Part shown: piece after piece, positions 53,826-64,000 of the stretch
Numbering within the stretch: the first letter of the stretch is position 1
Layout of the letters: the number at the start of each line of letters is the position of its first letter
Origin: Morinoia aosen
Taxonomy: Eukaryota; Arthropoda; Malacostraca; Amphipoda; Talitridae
Length of the DNA stretch: 64,000 nucleotides
Assembly (NCBI GenBank): GCA_030386875.1
Contig: CM059564.1
Coordinates: 69,211,436-69,275,435 of the forward strand
Direction of reading: 5' to 3'
Position numbers and translations under genes: made by a program
The notes under the pieces: model-generated
What the model saw: only the letters and a program-made list of their open reading frames with translations
Told to the model about the DNA's origin: nothing
Database searches by the model: none

Positions 53826-56231
53826 TCAAGGGCGACTGATGAGCATAGGAAGAAACTGCGGGGGGACATCAAGATGACGATTAATTTTGTTAGGTTCCTA
53901 AACACTGTACATTGCTTCGACAATTTTTCGAGCGTATTAATTTTTAACATTTTATAATATACATACATTTTCAAAATCAAAAGAATGGTTATCTTCTTCG
54001 GAATGCTAATAGACAAGGGATAACCTATTCTTCCTCTGCACATTCTTCGCATGCTCATCAATTCGTTGTTAAAGATTTCTACCCGTTTCCCCAATGTAAC
54101 ATGCTTCACAATTTTTACATTATAATTTATATATAAGATTACTTTTTTCAGAATTCTATCGTTTATCTTTAAGTCTGATTAGGCTGTTTTTTATCGTATT
54201 CGAAGATTTGAAAGCCAATTTAACATTGAATGGTTTTAAGATTCGCTGGACTCTTTCAGAACAACCTTTAATATACGGGACGCTTATATATTTCAGGGGG
54301 CGTTAGGAATTTTCGTTGCTTTATCGAAGTATGGGGAGGTTTTGATTATTTCCACCAATCATTAGTCGGTTGCTATTACGTAGTTACGGAGGAAAATTAT
54401 TCTATTTCAATAATTAATCCACTGTTGAAAGTTCTTACTTCAAATTTTGCTCACTACAAATATTAACTGCTCTCTGATAAAGGGATTTCGCTACACTCCT
54501 CCTCTGTGATAAGGGATGATAACTGAAATAGTCTAAGTACCTGCCTGTGTTTGTTGGTTTCCGGTAGACCCGGAATTATAATCTATTATTGCTTAACCGA
54601 TTAATTAATATATCTAAGTACGGGATGCATCCATTACTTTCTAATTCCATAGTAAATTATATGTTGGCGTTGAACCCATTGATATGCTGGAGGAATGTAT
54701 CAGGCATATCTTCTGGTAGTGCAGTCAATATATCGTCAACGTAACGTTTCCAAAACAGTGGCTGGCACGGGGGTGTTGATAGGAATTAATCCTCCATTGC
54801 TTGCATTGTTATCTCGGCCAACGCGACAGAGATAGGGGAACCCATCGGTGTTCCTTCTACTTGTTGATAAATTTTGTGATTCCATTAAAAATGATTAGAT
54901 TCCAGGCATAGGTTGAGGAGCCGCAAAATAGCTTCAGTTGAAATCGGAGTTACTTGAAGAGGTGAGTTGAAGTTCTGCAATTTTTCGGCGACACATTAAT
55001 GAGCAAAATTTTGAGGTATACAAGTGAACAAACTCTTCACATCATAAGAAACTAGGATATAATTGTCCGGAACGTTGATTTCTTGCAAAAATTACTTGAC
55101 TTGAAAGCTATTTTTTAGTTTTTGCGATGCCTCGTTTGTAATTGGGGTTAGGATTCCCGATAAAAATTTGGCAACTTAATAAGTTGGTGAATCAATAAAA
55201 GATACGATAGGACGAATCGGGTAGTTTTCCTTGTGTGTTTTGATTAGCGCGTAGAAGAGGGGGGTCACGCACTTGTTTACGTACAAGGCTTTACGCTATT
55301 AGTCGGTGAGTTCATTTTCATCTTTCAACTATTTTATTAGCTTGTTCACTTTCTTTACTGCTAAATAGGTTTTATTTTCGTTCATTATCCTATAGGTACT
55401 ACTATTCGCTAAGTGATCAGCTATTTTTTATTCATAATCTCGTCGGTCAATAACTACCAGCGAGTTCCCTTTATCTGCAGGTGCGATGACGATTGAGTCA
55501 TCCTCTCTTAATTCTTTAATGGCAACTTTTTCTTTTCTAGATATATTCGTGACCCGCTAGCTACTTTGTAATGCAGTTATTACTCGGGAGCGAAGAACGG
55601 CTTTTTCTTCCTCTGGAACGGTTAGTTATCTAATTACAGTTTCCGTGTTGCCAAGGAAGTCAATTTTATCTTTCTTAGAATGAGGGAGCGCAAAGTTTTT
55701 CCCTTTCATCAAAAGTTTTTTCTAATCTTCGGTTAGATGTTTGCTTGACAAGTTTTTTACGGAATTCATTTAAAAGGTAGGGTTTTGCTATTGAGATAGT
55801 TGATCATACTTTTCTTTAAGACGTTATTTTTCAAATTGTTACTTTCTTTGCAGTTTTAGCGTTGCTGCTTACTAGAGACTGTTTAATAATTCAATAGTAA
55901 TTTTTCCTTGTAGTTCTAACTCAATGCATTCAATTCTTTTCCGATTGTAATTGATTCTTCTGTGGTCATCGTTGATCATGAACGTTAAGCATTTTCTAGC
56001 GACGGTCTATCGAAAATATTCTACGGCTTCAGCAGATCGAATTGGGGGTCGAATCCTTAGCGACTTGGGAATGATGTCATTTTTCTTGCATCTTAAGTTG
56101 AAGCGGAGCTATTCCCTTGCAATTCCTAGGCGTTCGTGACACTCGCAAAATTCACAGGAGGCTTTGTACACATCTTATCCTTTTTGTCTCAATTGTTAAA
56201 ATAAAGGACGTCTTGGTAGTGAAGTTTCCAT
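53826..56231 (-). CDS. Penelope-like RT/GIY-YIG polyprotein, complete only if TAA/TAG = Gln
   Basis: ATG at 56231-56229 opens 801 codons to TGA at 53828-53826 (2406 bp, exactly divisible by three). By hand count 37 codons are TAA or TAG and none is TGA before the end; about 28 Gln are CAA/CAG. Domains in order: PLE N-terminal region (NLRCKKNDIIPKSLRIRPPI, about residues 48-70), Gln/Lys-rich coiled coil (about 120-160), LLMKGKNFALPHSKK (about 175-190), RT with LIKTHKENYPIRPIVSF, motif A SYDVKSLF (Asp at 397), GTPMGSPIS and RYVDDIL (YVDD 497-500), YRKPTNTGRYLDYFSYHP, then GIY-YIG with YKL(stop)CKNCEACYIGETGR (YIG at 712) and a late VEAM glutamate. Length and order match canonical PLEs. Under the standard code it is untranslatable; alternatives are dense nonsense decay or readthrough. 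Confidence 0.88.
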
Positions 56232-56235
56232 TTTT
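56187..56235 (-). repeat. PLE terminal direct repeat, 5' copy carrying the start codon
   Basis: Same 49 bp as at 53597-53645. On the element's strand it contains ATGGAAACTTC, the inferred initiator of the 801-codon frame, so the terminal repeat doubles as the ORF start. Confidence 0.8.
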
Positions 56236-58066
56236 CCTTGGCAACACGGAAACTGTAATTAGATAACTAACCGTTCCAGAGGAAGAAAAAGCCGTTCTTC
56301 GCTCCCGAGTAATAACTGCATTACAAAGTAGCTAGCGGGTCACGAATATATCTAGAAAAGAAAAAGTTGCCATTAAAGAATTAAGAGAGGATGACTCAAT
56401 CGTCATCGCACCTGCAGATAAAGGGAACTCGCTGGTAGTTATTGACCGACGAGATTATGAATAAAAAATAGCTGATCACTTAGCGAATAGTAGTACCTAT
56501 AGGATAATGAACGAAAATAAAACCTATTTAGCAGTAAAGAAAGTGAACAAGCTAATAAAATAGTTGAAAGATGAAAATGAACTCACCGACTAATAGCGTA
56601 AAGCCTTGTACGTAAACAAGTGCGTGACCCCCCTCTTCTACGCGCTAATCAAAACACACAAGGAAAACTACCCGATTCGTTCTATCGTATCTTTTATTGA
56701 TTCACCAACTTATTAAGTTGCCAAATTTTTATCGGGAATCCTAACCCCAATTACAAACGAGGCATCGCAAAAACTAAAAAATAGCTTTCAAGTCAAGTAA
56801 TTTTTGCAAGAAATCAACGTTCCGGACAATTATATCCTAGTTTCTTATGATGTGAAGAGTTTGTTCACTTGTATACCTCAAAATTTTGCTCATTAATGTG
56901 TCGCCGAAAAATTGCAGAACTTCAACTCACCTCTTCAAGTAACTCCGATTTCAACTGAAGCTATTTTGCGGCTCCTCAACCTATGCCTGGAATCTAATCA
57001 TTTTTAATGGAATCACAAAATTTATCAACAAGTAGAAGGAACACCGATGGGTTCCCCTATCTCTGTCGCGTTGGCCGAGATAACAATGCAAGCAATGGAG
57101 GATTAATTCCTATCAACACCCCCGTGCCAGCCACTGTTTTGGAAACGTTACGTTGACGATATATTGACTGCACTACCAGAAGATATGCCTGATACATTCC
57201 TCCAGCATATCAATGGGTTCAACGCCAACATATAATTTACTATGGAATTAGAAAGTAATGGATGCATCCCGTACTTAGATATATTAATTAATCGGTTAAG
57301 CAATAATAGATTATAATTCCGGGTCTACCGGAAACCAACAAACACAGGCAGGTACTTAGACTATTTCAGTTATCATCCCTTATCACAGAGGAGGAGTGTA
57401 GCGAAATCCCTTTATCAGAGAGCAGTTAATATTTGTAGTGAGCAAAATTTGAAGTAAGAACTTTCAACAGTGGATTAATTATTGAAATAGAATAATTTTC
57501 CTCCGTAACTACGTAATAGCAACCGACTAATGATTGGTGGAAATAATCAAAACCTCCCCATACTTCGATAAAGCAACGAAAATTCCTAACGCCCCCTGAA
57601 ATATATAAGCGTCCCGTATATTAAAGGTTGTTCTGAAAGAGTCCAGCGAATCTTAAAACCATTCAATGTTAAATTGGCTTTCAAATCTTCGAATACGATA
57701 AAAAACAGCCTAATCAGACTTAAAGATAAACGATAGAATTCTGAAAAAAGTAATCTTATATATAAATTATAATGTAAAAATTGTGAAGCATGTTACATTG
57801 GGGAAACGGGTAGAAATCTTTAACAACGAATTGATGAGCATGCGAAGAATGTGCAGAGGAAGAATAGGTTATCCCTTGTCTATTAGCATTCCGAAGAAGA
57901 TAACCATTCTTTTGATTTTGAAAATGTATGTATATTATAAAATGTTAAAAATTAATACGCTCGAAAAATTGTCGAAGCAATGTACAGTGTTTAGGAACCT
58001 AACAAAATTAATCGTCATCTTGATGTCCCCCCGCAGTTTCTTCCTATGCTCATCAGTCGCCCTTGA
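56234..58066 (+). pseudogene. 5'-truncated inverted copy of the same PLE ORF
   Basis: The reading begins at the codon for residue 192 (FLGNTETVIR) and continues in one frame to TGA at 58064-58066. It carries the same 26 TAA/TAG codons as that part of the left copy. The one base difference found is at 56681 (left partner 55211), changing the conserved RPIVS to RSIVS. The missing first 191 residues and start codon make it non-coding. The 96-codon ATG frame at 57783-58073 is an off-frame shadow of the nuclease domain. Confidence 0.9.
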
Positions 58067-58160
58067 TCAATGATTTTCGGCTTGCATGTAAAAATTTAAA
58101 AAAATGTTTTGTATACTAGATACCCGCAGATACCATAAGAGGTTTTGTTTAAAAATACAT

Positions 58161-58207
58161 CGTTCCCCTGATGACGGCTAGAGCTAATCTAGCCGAAAGC
58201 TTGGGTC
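58161..58207 (+). ncRNA. Hammerhead-ribozyme-like motif, right copy
   Basis: It has the CTGATGA box (58168-58174), a 7-bp stem (CGGCTAG with CTAGCCG around AGCTAAT), a GAAA box (58195-58198), then GCTTGGG. Stem I could be CCC/GGG. Stem III would need the self-complementary AGCT, as in dimer-active hammerheads of PLEs. Cleavage is not demonstrated. Confidence 0.65.
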
Positions 58208-58633
58208 AAAAAATTAAATTTGTCTTTGCTGATCCCAAAATTTTGAAAAAATGGAAATTAAAACTTATGTTTCATAAGTTCAATCTTTTATTTTAACTCG
58301 ACATTCTCATTAACTATATTGGCCATTAGTGAATAGGAAAGCACCATAATTTACTATAAATATAAGCATAAAATATCTTTAACTAAGAATTATATAAACA
58401 CGTGAATTAATTTTAAATGCCTTGAAATTTAGGAAACAAAATAACTAAAATTTTGTACTTTTTCGTTTGTCAGTGAAAAGATTTAGGTTTTTCGTGTTTG
58501 TTCATTACTCAGAACAGACGAAGAGGGTAGGCTACATTTTCACCGTTTTGCTCAAAGTTAATTTCAGCTTTTTTCAAAGATATTCGCACATTAAGGGCAT
58601 TTTAACTTGAGAATTTTGATAGCCAAATTTTTT

Positions 58634-59168
58634 GGTAAATGTATAGTGTTTGACCATAATCGATTTTCCACTTTTGGACCAAGAAACATTGTAGATGAGA
58701 CGAAAATAAACAAGTTTTCTTCTATGCAATTTCCTTCGGAAATGAGTATTTTAGGAGTGAGAACGGGAAATGAGTTACCGTAACTCCAGTATTTGAGGCG
58801 GGGAAAAATACACCGCGCGGTCCGACGTGAAAGTAAACAGGCGTTCCCGCGCGCCAACCAAGCCGACGAAGAGCAAACCCCCTATTACAAACGTAAAGAG
58901 GTCGGGTCGTGAGGGGTTGCAACAGTTCTTTTAGTGAAAATTATAAAACTAAATGAACTGTGGCTACCCCTCACGACCCAACCTCTTTACGTTTGTAATA
59001 GGGTCATGCACTATCGAGTTCCGGTAACTCATTTAACGCCATAACTTTTAAAATACTCATTTCCGAAGGAAAGTGCATTGAAGAAAACTTGTTCATTTTG
59101 GTCTCATTAACCATCTTTCTTGATCAAAAAGTGGAAAATCGATTATGGTCAAACACTATACATTTACC
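58634..59168. mobile_element. Fold-back MITE, GGTAAATG ends, 8-bp TSD AATTTTTT
   Basis: Second copy of the 42480-43004 family: it begins GGTAAATGTATAGTGTTTGA and ends with the inverse, flanked by AATTTTTT at 58626-58633 and 59169-59176. It has the same nested inner hairpin (about 58878-59007, CACGACCCAACCTCTTTACG). The two copies are very similar along their length. Confidence 0.85.
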
Positions 59169-59176
59169 AATTTTTT

Positions 59177-59939
59177 ATACTGTTATATCTAAGTCTTGGA
59201 AACAAACAGTTCTTTTTTTTCTTCATTCTTAAAACGGCTTAATTATGCCTTTCGGCAAACTATTATAGATACCTACAAAATACTTTTTATGGGTTAAGTT
59301 TTTCAAACTTTTCGTAAAAAACTAATCTATGAGGTACTATGCTAATTTTATGCTTGCACATGTAATCATAATGATTTCACTGGCATTTGAATTGAAGTTA
59401 AGTCCCTCGAGCCGATAATATAATGTTTCTTAAAATTAATAAAATTCTTATAATAATTGATGAACACTGCTTTGCATCAAAGATGGTATTCCAATTGCCT
59501 CTAGGTTGTCAGAGATGAAGTGGTAAAGCTCGGTTGGACTTGAGTGATGCATAACGCTCTCAGCCTCCCTTCGAGTTTTGTAGCTGGTAAGAACACGCAA
59601 GCAACTCATGCAAATTATAAAAGCTTCAAGTACATATTTCAATATAAAAGCCTCAATGCATCGTCATATCAAGTTTTTTCTTTGAAAATAGTGAGTTGAA
59701 AATTTATATTTCATCCGGACTTCACAAAAACACTGTTTCCTTAGGGCAGCATTTCCAACTCTGCAAAGCTGAACTATTCTATGCTTGAGTTATTTAACTG
59801 TCTACTTAAGTATATGATTATGTCTTTTTTAGTAGCAATCTCGATTCGGCATTTATTAATTGGATTTTTTCCTACATCAATTGCGAAGACTAGTACAATT
59901 GCTCGTGAAACTACAATTTCATTCATTTATGATAGAAGA
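59177..59939. other. No feature recognised
   Basis: AT-rich sequence with short, unfamiliar open frames. Confidence 0.35.
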
Positions 59940-60660
59940 AAGAGGAAAGAAAGAAGAAAAACCGTTTATTTATAAAAAATGATACATGAGATGTATAACA
60001 CACTGGATTTTAAATTTTTTTAATATAAAGGACCATAATTGATAGACAAACCATACGAGGGGTACTATAGCCGTATCGGGGGCTAATTATGTTATTGAGA
60101 GAAACAGTCAAAATATCATCACTTGAATATTTTAAACACAGAGAAATGGCTGACGACTTACAATTAATTTAAATATTATTAGAAAATTCTTTGAAATTCC
60201 TTAATTATTAGTTGAAACGTAATAAGAGAAGTCAAAAAATGATTTACCGAAACAGACTGAAACATTATCGTAAATGATTATCAAGTAATGACAAAACGTT
60301 AGTCATAAAAGTAATTTATTGAAAACATAGCGCAACATGCACGCACATCTAGAAACATGTAAACATGTATAAAAATGAAATACATGGAAAATGAAATTCA
60401 TAGCTTGTTCATCGAACGGACAAAAAGATAATTTAGCCACTAATCATGTGTTTAAATTGCGCTTTATTTCATGTTTGTTCCTCTTGCGTAGTGATGCATC
60501 TATTTTTTAAACAGTTGGCAAGTGCAATAAGTTCGTTAACTGGACTATCGAGTTATTTTTGAAAAATGGTTCAGTATTGACTGGTCGCAGAGGATTAAAT
60601 GAAATGTGATGGACATTGAAGTTTTGTTTTTACGTAAAAAAAGACATTTCGTAATTATTT
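59940..60660. repeat. Unclassified interspersed repeat, copy C
   Basis: Same family as 13260-14330: GTTTATTTATAAAAAATGAT, GATAGACAAACCATACGAGG, ATTATTAGTTGAAACG, ACATTATCGTAAATGAT and GGTTCAGTATTGACTGGTCG in the same order and orientation, ending near a TTTTTACGTAAAAA tract. It has roughly one minisatellite unit where copy A has seven. Confidence 0.55.
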
Positions 60661-63039
60661 TAAAGGTTAAATTAAAATAATCTATCATTGCATTTTCATT
60701 TTATTTTATGTATCAAACTCCGTATACTGTAACGGAAATGACGAGAGAATGAGATACTAAATCGTTTTATTTGCTTTAAAACTAGCTCAATTCAGGGTTT
60801 GTTATGTAAAATCATCTCTTTTTCGAGTACACTGAGCTATACAGTCTTCAATTTAATGTAGCAGAAGAAAGTTTTTCATTTTATTGTGAAAAATATGAGA
60901 ACTGAAAATCATAAATATTACATTCACTATATGTTCTGTAGTAAGCAAAATAATATTGAATAATTAATTAAAAATAACTCAGATGTTTCCGTTAATAAAA
61001 TCAGTACACTAGCTCACTGCTTCAAAAAGCGGTTTATTTCTCTACCCTGAGTTTTTCTACCCTTATTTTTCTGTACTCCAAAACATGAATAAAAAAACAA
61101 CGTCAGTGCATAACGTATATTATAACGTATAAACAACGTATAAAAAATGAAAATAAACGCTGCGGGCTTATGATTCACAAGCCAATTACCTCAGCCATTC
61201 TAGCATATTGTAGCCAATTACCTCAGCCATTTCAATATATAAAATTGAATATTTGTTTTAGACGTACGTGTTGTATAATGCTTTTTGTATATTAGGTTAG
61301 CCAACTCTTTTTCATTATTTGCAAATGAACTGCGACAGTATTTTCGTCGGTTCAATAAAGTGCACATGATGTAGGTTTTTTCTGCACTTGTAGCTAGCGT
61401 ACGAAGTAATTACATTTTTACTGTACTACACTGCTCTAAATTAATTCAACCATTGCCGTAGGTATGAGAATATTGTTTGTTTTATTTCCTATAATTTGAA
61501 ACAAGGCAATTGAAAACAAGCCAATTAGAAACAAGCCAATTAAAAACAAGGAATTTTAAAAATCTAATGTGTTGAATTTTCGCGCAAACTTTTTTGAGAC
61601 ATTCGATCGTTTTTATTGTTTCTTTTTCGTAAAATAATGTTTATTGTTAGTCTTGAACTAAAACCCGTCCTCGTTTCTAACTTTTGAGAATTTTTTTCTT
61701 CAGCATTATTTTGGTAGAAAATTAACATGAGTTTGTGGTAAGGGACTCCTCCTTGCTTGTTTCTTTACGTATTTGATTATATGTATGTACAAAACTAGTA
61801 TCACATTTCTTACATGTTGACTCTGTACTTTCATACGCACAATTATTTACTTCCACTCATTATACTTTCAATTATATCAACAACTGTAGCAGAAGCTAAA
61901 TCTCATGTGTGAATGTGAGGAAAGACTGTTCTCCAATGCGCTCTTGGTCTTTATTCACAGTGTTTATAAGTTTCGAGTCTTCATGCCTAGAGTGGAATGT
62001 CTCCTCACTCTCCCCCTCTTTCTCTCTCTCTCTCTCGCGCGCACATTTATGCATTTCACACCTGACATGATTATTGTCTACTTCTCATGGTTTGTCTATC
62101 AATTTAGCGTTTTAACGCAAAGAAATATTTAAAATCTTTTCGGTTTTTATATATTTTATGTATCAAATTTTTTGGGAAACAAACGGTTTTTCTTTTCTCT
62201 GTTTTTTTTTATCTGTCTACAGAAACTCCTTTAAACCTTAAAGATATTTCTCTTCATCTAAGACTTAATGCATTTATGAGCTGCACAAAGATGAAAATTC
62301 CCTTGAGTTTTACTTTTAACGATTTGTAGATTTAAATTTGTTATGCTACGTCGTTGAATTTGACTTCAGTTTATCAGATAGAGATGCAAATTCACTGAGT
62401 CACCTCACCGACTGATTCTGTCACCAGGCGTATAGTTTTTAATTTTACTTCACAGTTTCATGAAATCAGATAAAATTATTAGTGTGCAAGTAGGTTTCAA
62501 GCCACGGCTGGCATTATGATCTGAATTTCCTTAAATGGTCAAATTGCTGCTAAGCGTGAACTTCCATAGGTTCCAGGAAATCTAGGTTGAGGGCAAAAAA
62601 TGTTCAATGATTCCTTATCAATGTGAAATGATTTTTTTTCGTCTAATAGTTTTTCAAAATGACAAACTGATGGTAGATTTTTACACAAGACTCGGAATGC
62701 TATGTTGAAACAACTTTTTATGTTCTAAACACAACAGTTGCAACTTAAATCTATTCGGGTTTGTACTATGACGTTACGTTACACCATCTTTACATTGAAT
62801 TAAAGCTATAAATCTATTGTGTTCCTGCCAAGTTTCACGTTTTATCGAAGAATGAGACGTCGTTCTAATTTAAGGGAACCATTTTGATAAACAGGTCAAC
62901 TTTTGTTCTATCGGACGTACGTCTATGAAAATTTGCATATTACTAGATCTCCACATTTGTAAGAACTTATCTTAAACAAAAATTTTTCATAAGGCCATAG
63001 AAAATTAATTATTTAAAAAAAATTATATATATACATACA
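60661..63039. other. No gene recognised; small tandem repeats
   Basis: It includes a twofold repeat of AGCCAATTACCTCAGCCATT (about 61180-61235), about four units of AAACAAGCCAATT (61498-61555) and a CT microsatellite (62018-62037). No coding domain was seen. Confidence 0.4.
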
Positions 63040-63345
63040 TTATTCAGAATTACTTCGAAACTTACAAAGCTAGAGCAATGCAGTTTGTTGCATTTGACAG
63101 TCAAACGTGTGCTCTATCTAAATTAAGAGGGGATTTTTCGATATATTTCATTCAGAATTTATATGAATATTTTTGTAAGGGTCAGGGAAGAAGTTATACT
63201 TTTAGGGTAAAAAAGTTTACGGAAAGCTTAACAGAAAAATTTTGAAAATCCCCTCGTAAATTAGATAGAGCACACATGTCACTTTCAAATGCAACAAACC
63301 GCATTGCTCTAGCTTTGTAAACTTCGGAGTAATTCTGACAAACGT
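63040..63345. mobile_element. Inverted-repeat element 1
   Basis: The left arm (about 63043-63142; AAAGCTAGAGCAATGCAGTT, then TGTGCTCTATCTAA and AGGGGATTTTTC) pairs with the right arm (about 63236-63341; GAAAATCCCCTCGTAAATTA, then CGCATTGCTCTAGCTTTG). The loop is about 90 bp. No ORF; it is probably a MITE or fold-back element. Confidence 0.65.
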
Positions 63346-63384
63346 CTTGAAAACTTACTTGTTATATAACACCTATTTTTAAGA

Positions 63385-63676
63385 AAAAAAGCTTCTCCTC
63401 CTACAGTTTTTGAGCTACAGTAATGATTTTGGTATCATTGGATGCCGAAAAACAAGGGCTTTACAATGTGTTAGGAAGTTTTCCAAAATTCATTCTTGTT
63501 TCAAAGTTATGACGTCATAAATTTGAATTTTCTTGAGAATATTTTCATTTTTTTTTTTAATTTTTAAATTGGAAATTTGAGGAAAAACATTCTAGTTTTT
63601 GGTATGTCCACGCTATTCTGCATCCAATGATACCAAAATCATTACTGTAGCTTAAAAACTATCAGAGAAGAAGCAT
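63385..63676. mobile_element. Inverted-repeat element 2
   Basis: The left arm has GAGCTACAGTAATGATTTTG and GGTATCATTGGATGC. The right arm carries the inverse (GCATCCAATGATACCAAAAT then CATTACTGTAGCTTAAAAAC). It lies right beside element 1, and both may be parts of one larger element. Confidence 0.65.
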
Positions 63677-63839
63677 TTAAAAACCCCCCAAAATGTCGTT
63701 TTCTATGATTTCCCATTTTCCTTACAAGAAAATCGCATTTTGTCATAAATGATTCTAAATTGCATTTCCTATCTGTATACCAAATTTCATTGCTCTAGGT
63801 TCAAAAATGAAAAAAAAGGTCCGTAAGGGGGATGCTCTC

Positions 63840-63860
63840 CCCCCCCCCCCCCCCGGGGGG
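63840..63860. repeat. Poly-C/poly-G tract
   Basis: A run of about 15 C followed by six G. Length is likely unreliable in an assembly. Confidence 0.8.
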
Positions 63861-64000
63861 ACGTTAGCTCTGGGATACATTCCTGATATTTTTACAGACA
63901 TTCGGGGACATATCTCAAACTCATTTAAGCAATAAAAAAAAATCGGGAGTATCGACTTTTGGACTGCAGATGCCCCCAAAATGGTTTCCTCAAAACTTTA

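Larger units (their letters stand above)
53598..58256 (-). mobile_element. Penelope-like retroelement, inverted composite insertion with 12-bp TSD
   Basis: The whole 4.66-kb unit is flanked by perfect direct repeats ATTAAAACTTAT at 53586-53597 and 58257-58268, so it inserted as one piece. It contains a full-length minus-strand PLE (left) joined head-to-head to a 5'-truncated plus-strand copy (right). The arms 53635-55658 and 56234-58257 are both 2024 bp, and in the parts I compared differ at one base. A 49-bp direct repeat at 53597-53645 and 56187-56235 marks the terminal-repeat portion of the full copy. Such head-to-head truncated partners are known for PLEs. Confidence 0.93.

Noticed and set aside
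53819..54109. Identical 96-codon ORFs at 53819-54109 (-) and 57783-58073 (+) as a novel duplicated gene
   Set aside because: They are off-frame readings of the PLE GIY-YIG domain, one in each inverted arm. The in-frame reading (with TAR as Gln) gives the conserved nuclease.
53826..58066. Ordinary nonsense decay of a standard-code PLE
   Set aside because: About 37 TAR codons without a single internal TGA or frameshift, at Gln-compatible positions and in near-identical young arms, is hard to get by random mutation. I keep it as the main alternative hypothesis.
53635..58257. The inverted repeat as an assembly artefact
   Set aside because: The arms differ by at least one base, the loop is unique element sequence, and a 12-bp target duplication flanks the whole unit. 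All three fit a real insertion better than a mis-assembly, though read data would settle it.

Overview
The window is arthropod, most likely insect, nuclear DNA: AT-rich, intron-containing and dominated by transposable elements. One conserved host gene is visible, the 5'-central part of a NADP-type malic enzyme on the minus strand (eight exons between 324 and 6549, all with GT/AG boundaries). Its 3' exons lie beyond base 1. Its first exon was not found and is either the 6375-6549 exon or lies to the right. The exon peptides read like insect cytosolic malic enzyme and use the standard genetic code.

From about 6.6 to 41 kb the sequence is a field of short interspersed repeats. One SINE-like family of about 350-370 bp occurs roughly twenty times, every copy in the same orientation, and several copies have clear 11-15 bp target-site duplications. 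Interleaved are a decayed LINE (ORF2 at 9.9-12.9 kb, an ORF1-like piece at 15.2-15.9 kb), two decayed mariner-type transposase fragments (26.9-27.2 kb and 31.2-31.8 kb), TTAA-flanked MITEs (8.36 kb, 30.07 kb), a TIR element at 21.6-22.1 kb, and an unclassified minisatellite-bearing repeat at 13.3-15.0 kb that recurs at 59.9 kb. From 41 to 44.1 kb there is a nested cluster of fold-back elements. One of them (GGTAAATG termini, 8-bp target duplications, internal hairpin) recurs at 58.6 kb. A 1.1-kb TIR transposon with a transposase remnant sits at 50.1-51.2 kb. The right end (63.0-63.7 kb) has two adjacent inverted-repeat elements.

The standout is at 53.6-58.3 kb: a Penelope-like retroelement (PLE) organised as a 2,024-bp inverted repeat and bounded by a 12-bp target-site duplication. 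Under the standard code it looks full of stops. Read with TAA and TAG as glutamine and TGA as the only stop (the code used by many ciliates), the minus-strand copy becomes one uninterrupted 801-residue protein. It runs from an ATG inside the terminal repeat to a TGA at the expected C-terminus, with N-terminal PLE domain, reverse transcriptase and GIY-YIG endonuclease in order. By hand count about 37 in-frame TAA/TAG codons and no internal TGA occur, and several fall where PLEs usually have Gln. This suggests a PLE from a lineage with a reassigned code (ciliate-like), inserted in an arthropod chromosome. A hammerhead-ribozyme-like motif lies 3' of each ORF copy.

Large stretches (about 33.4-36.9, 44.1-50.0, 51.2-53.6 and 60.7-63.0 kb) hold no gene I can recognise. 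All counts and coordinates were made by eye and small edge errors are possible.
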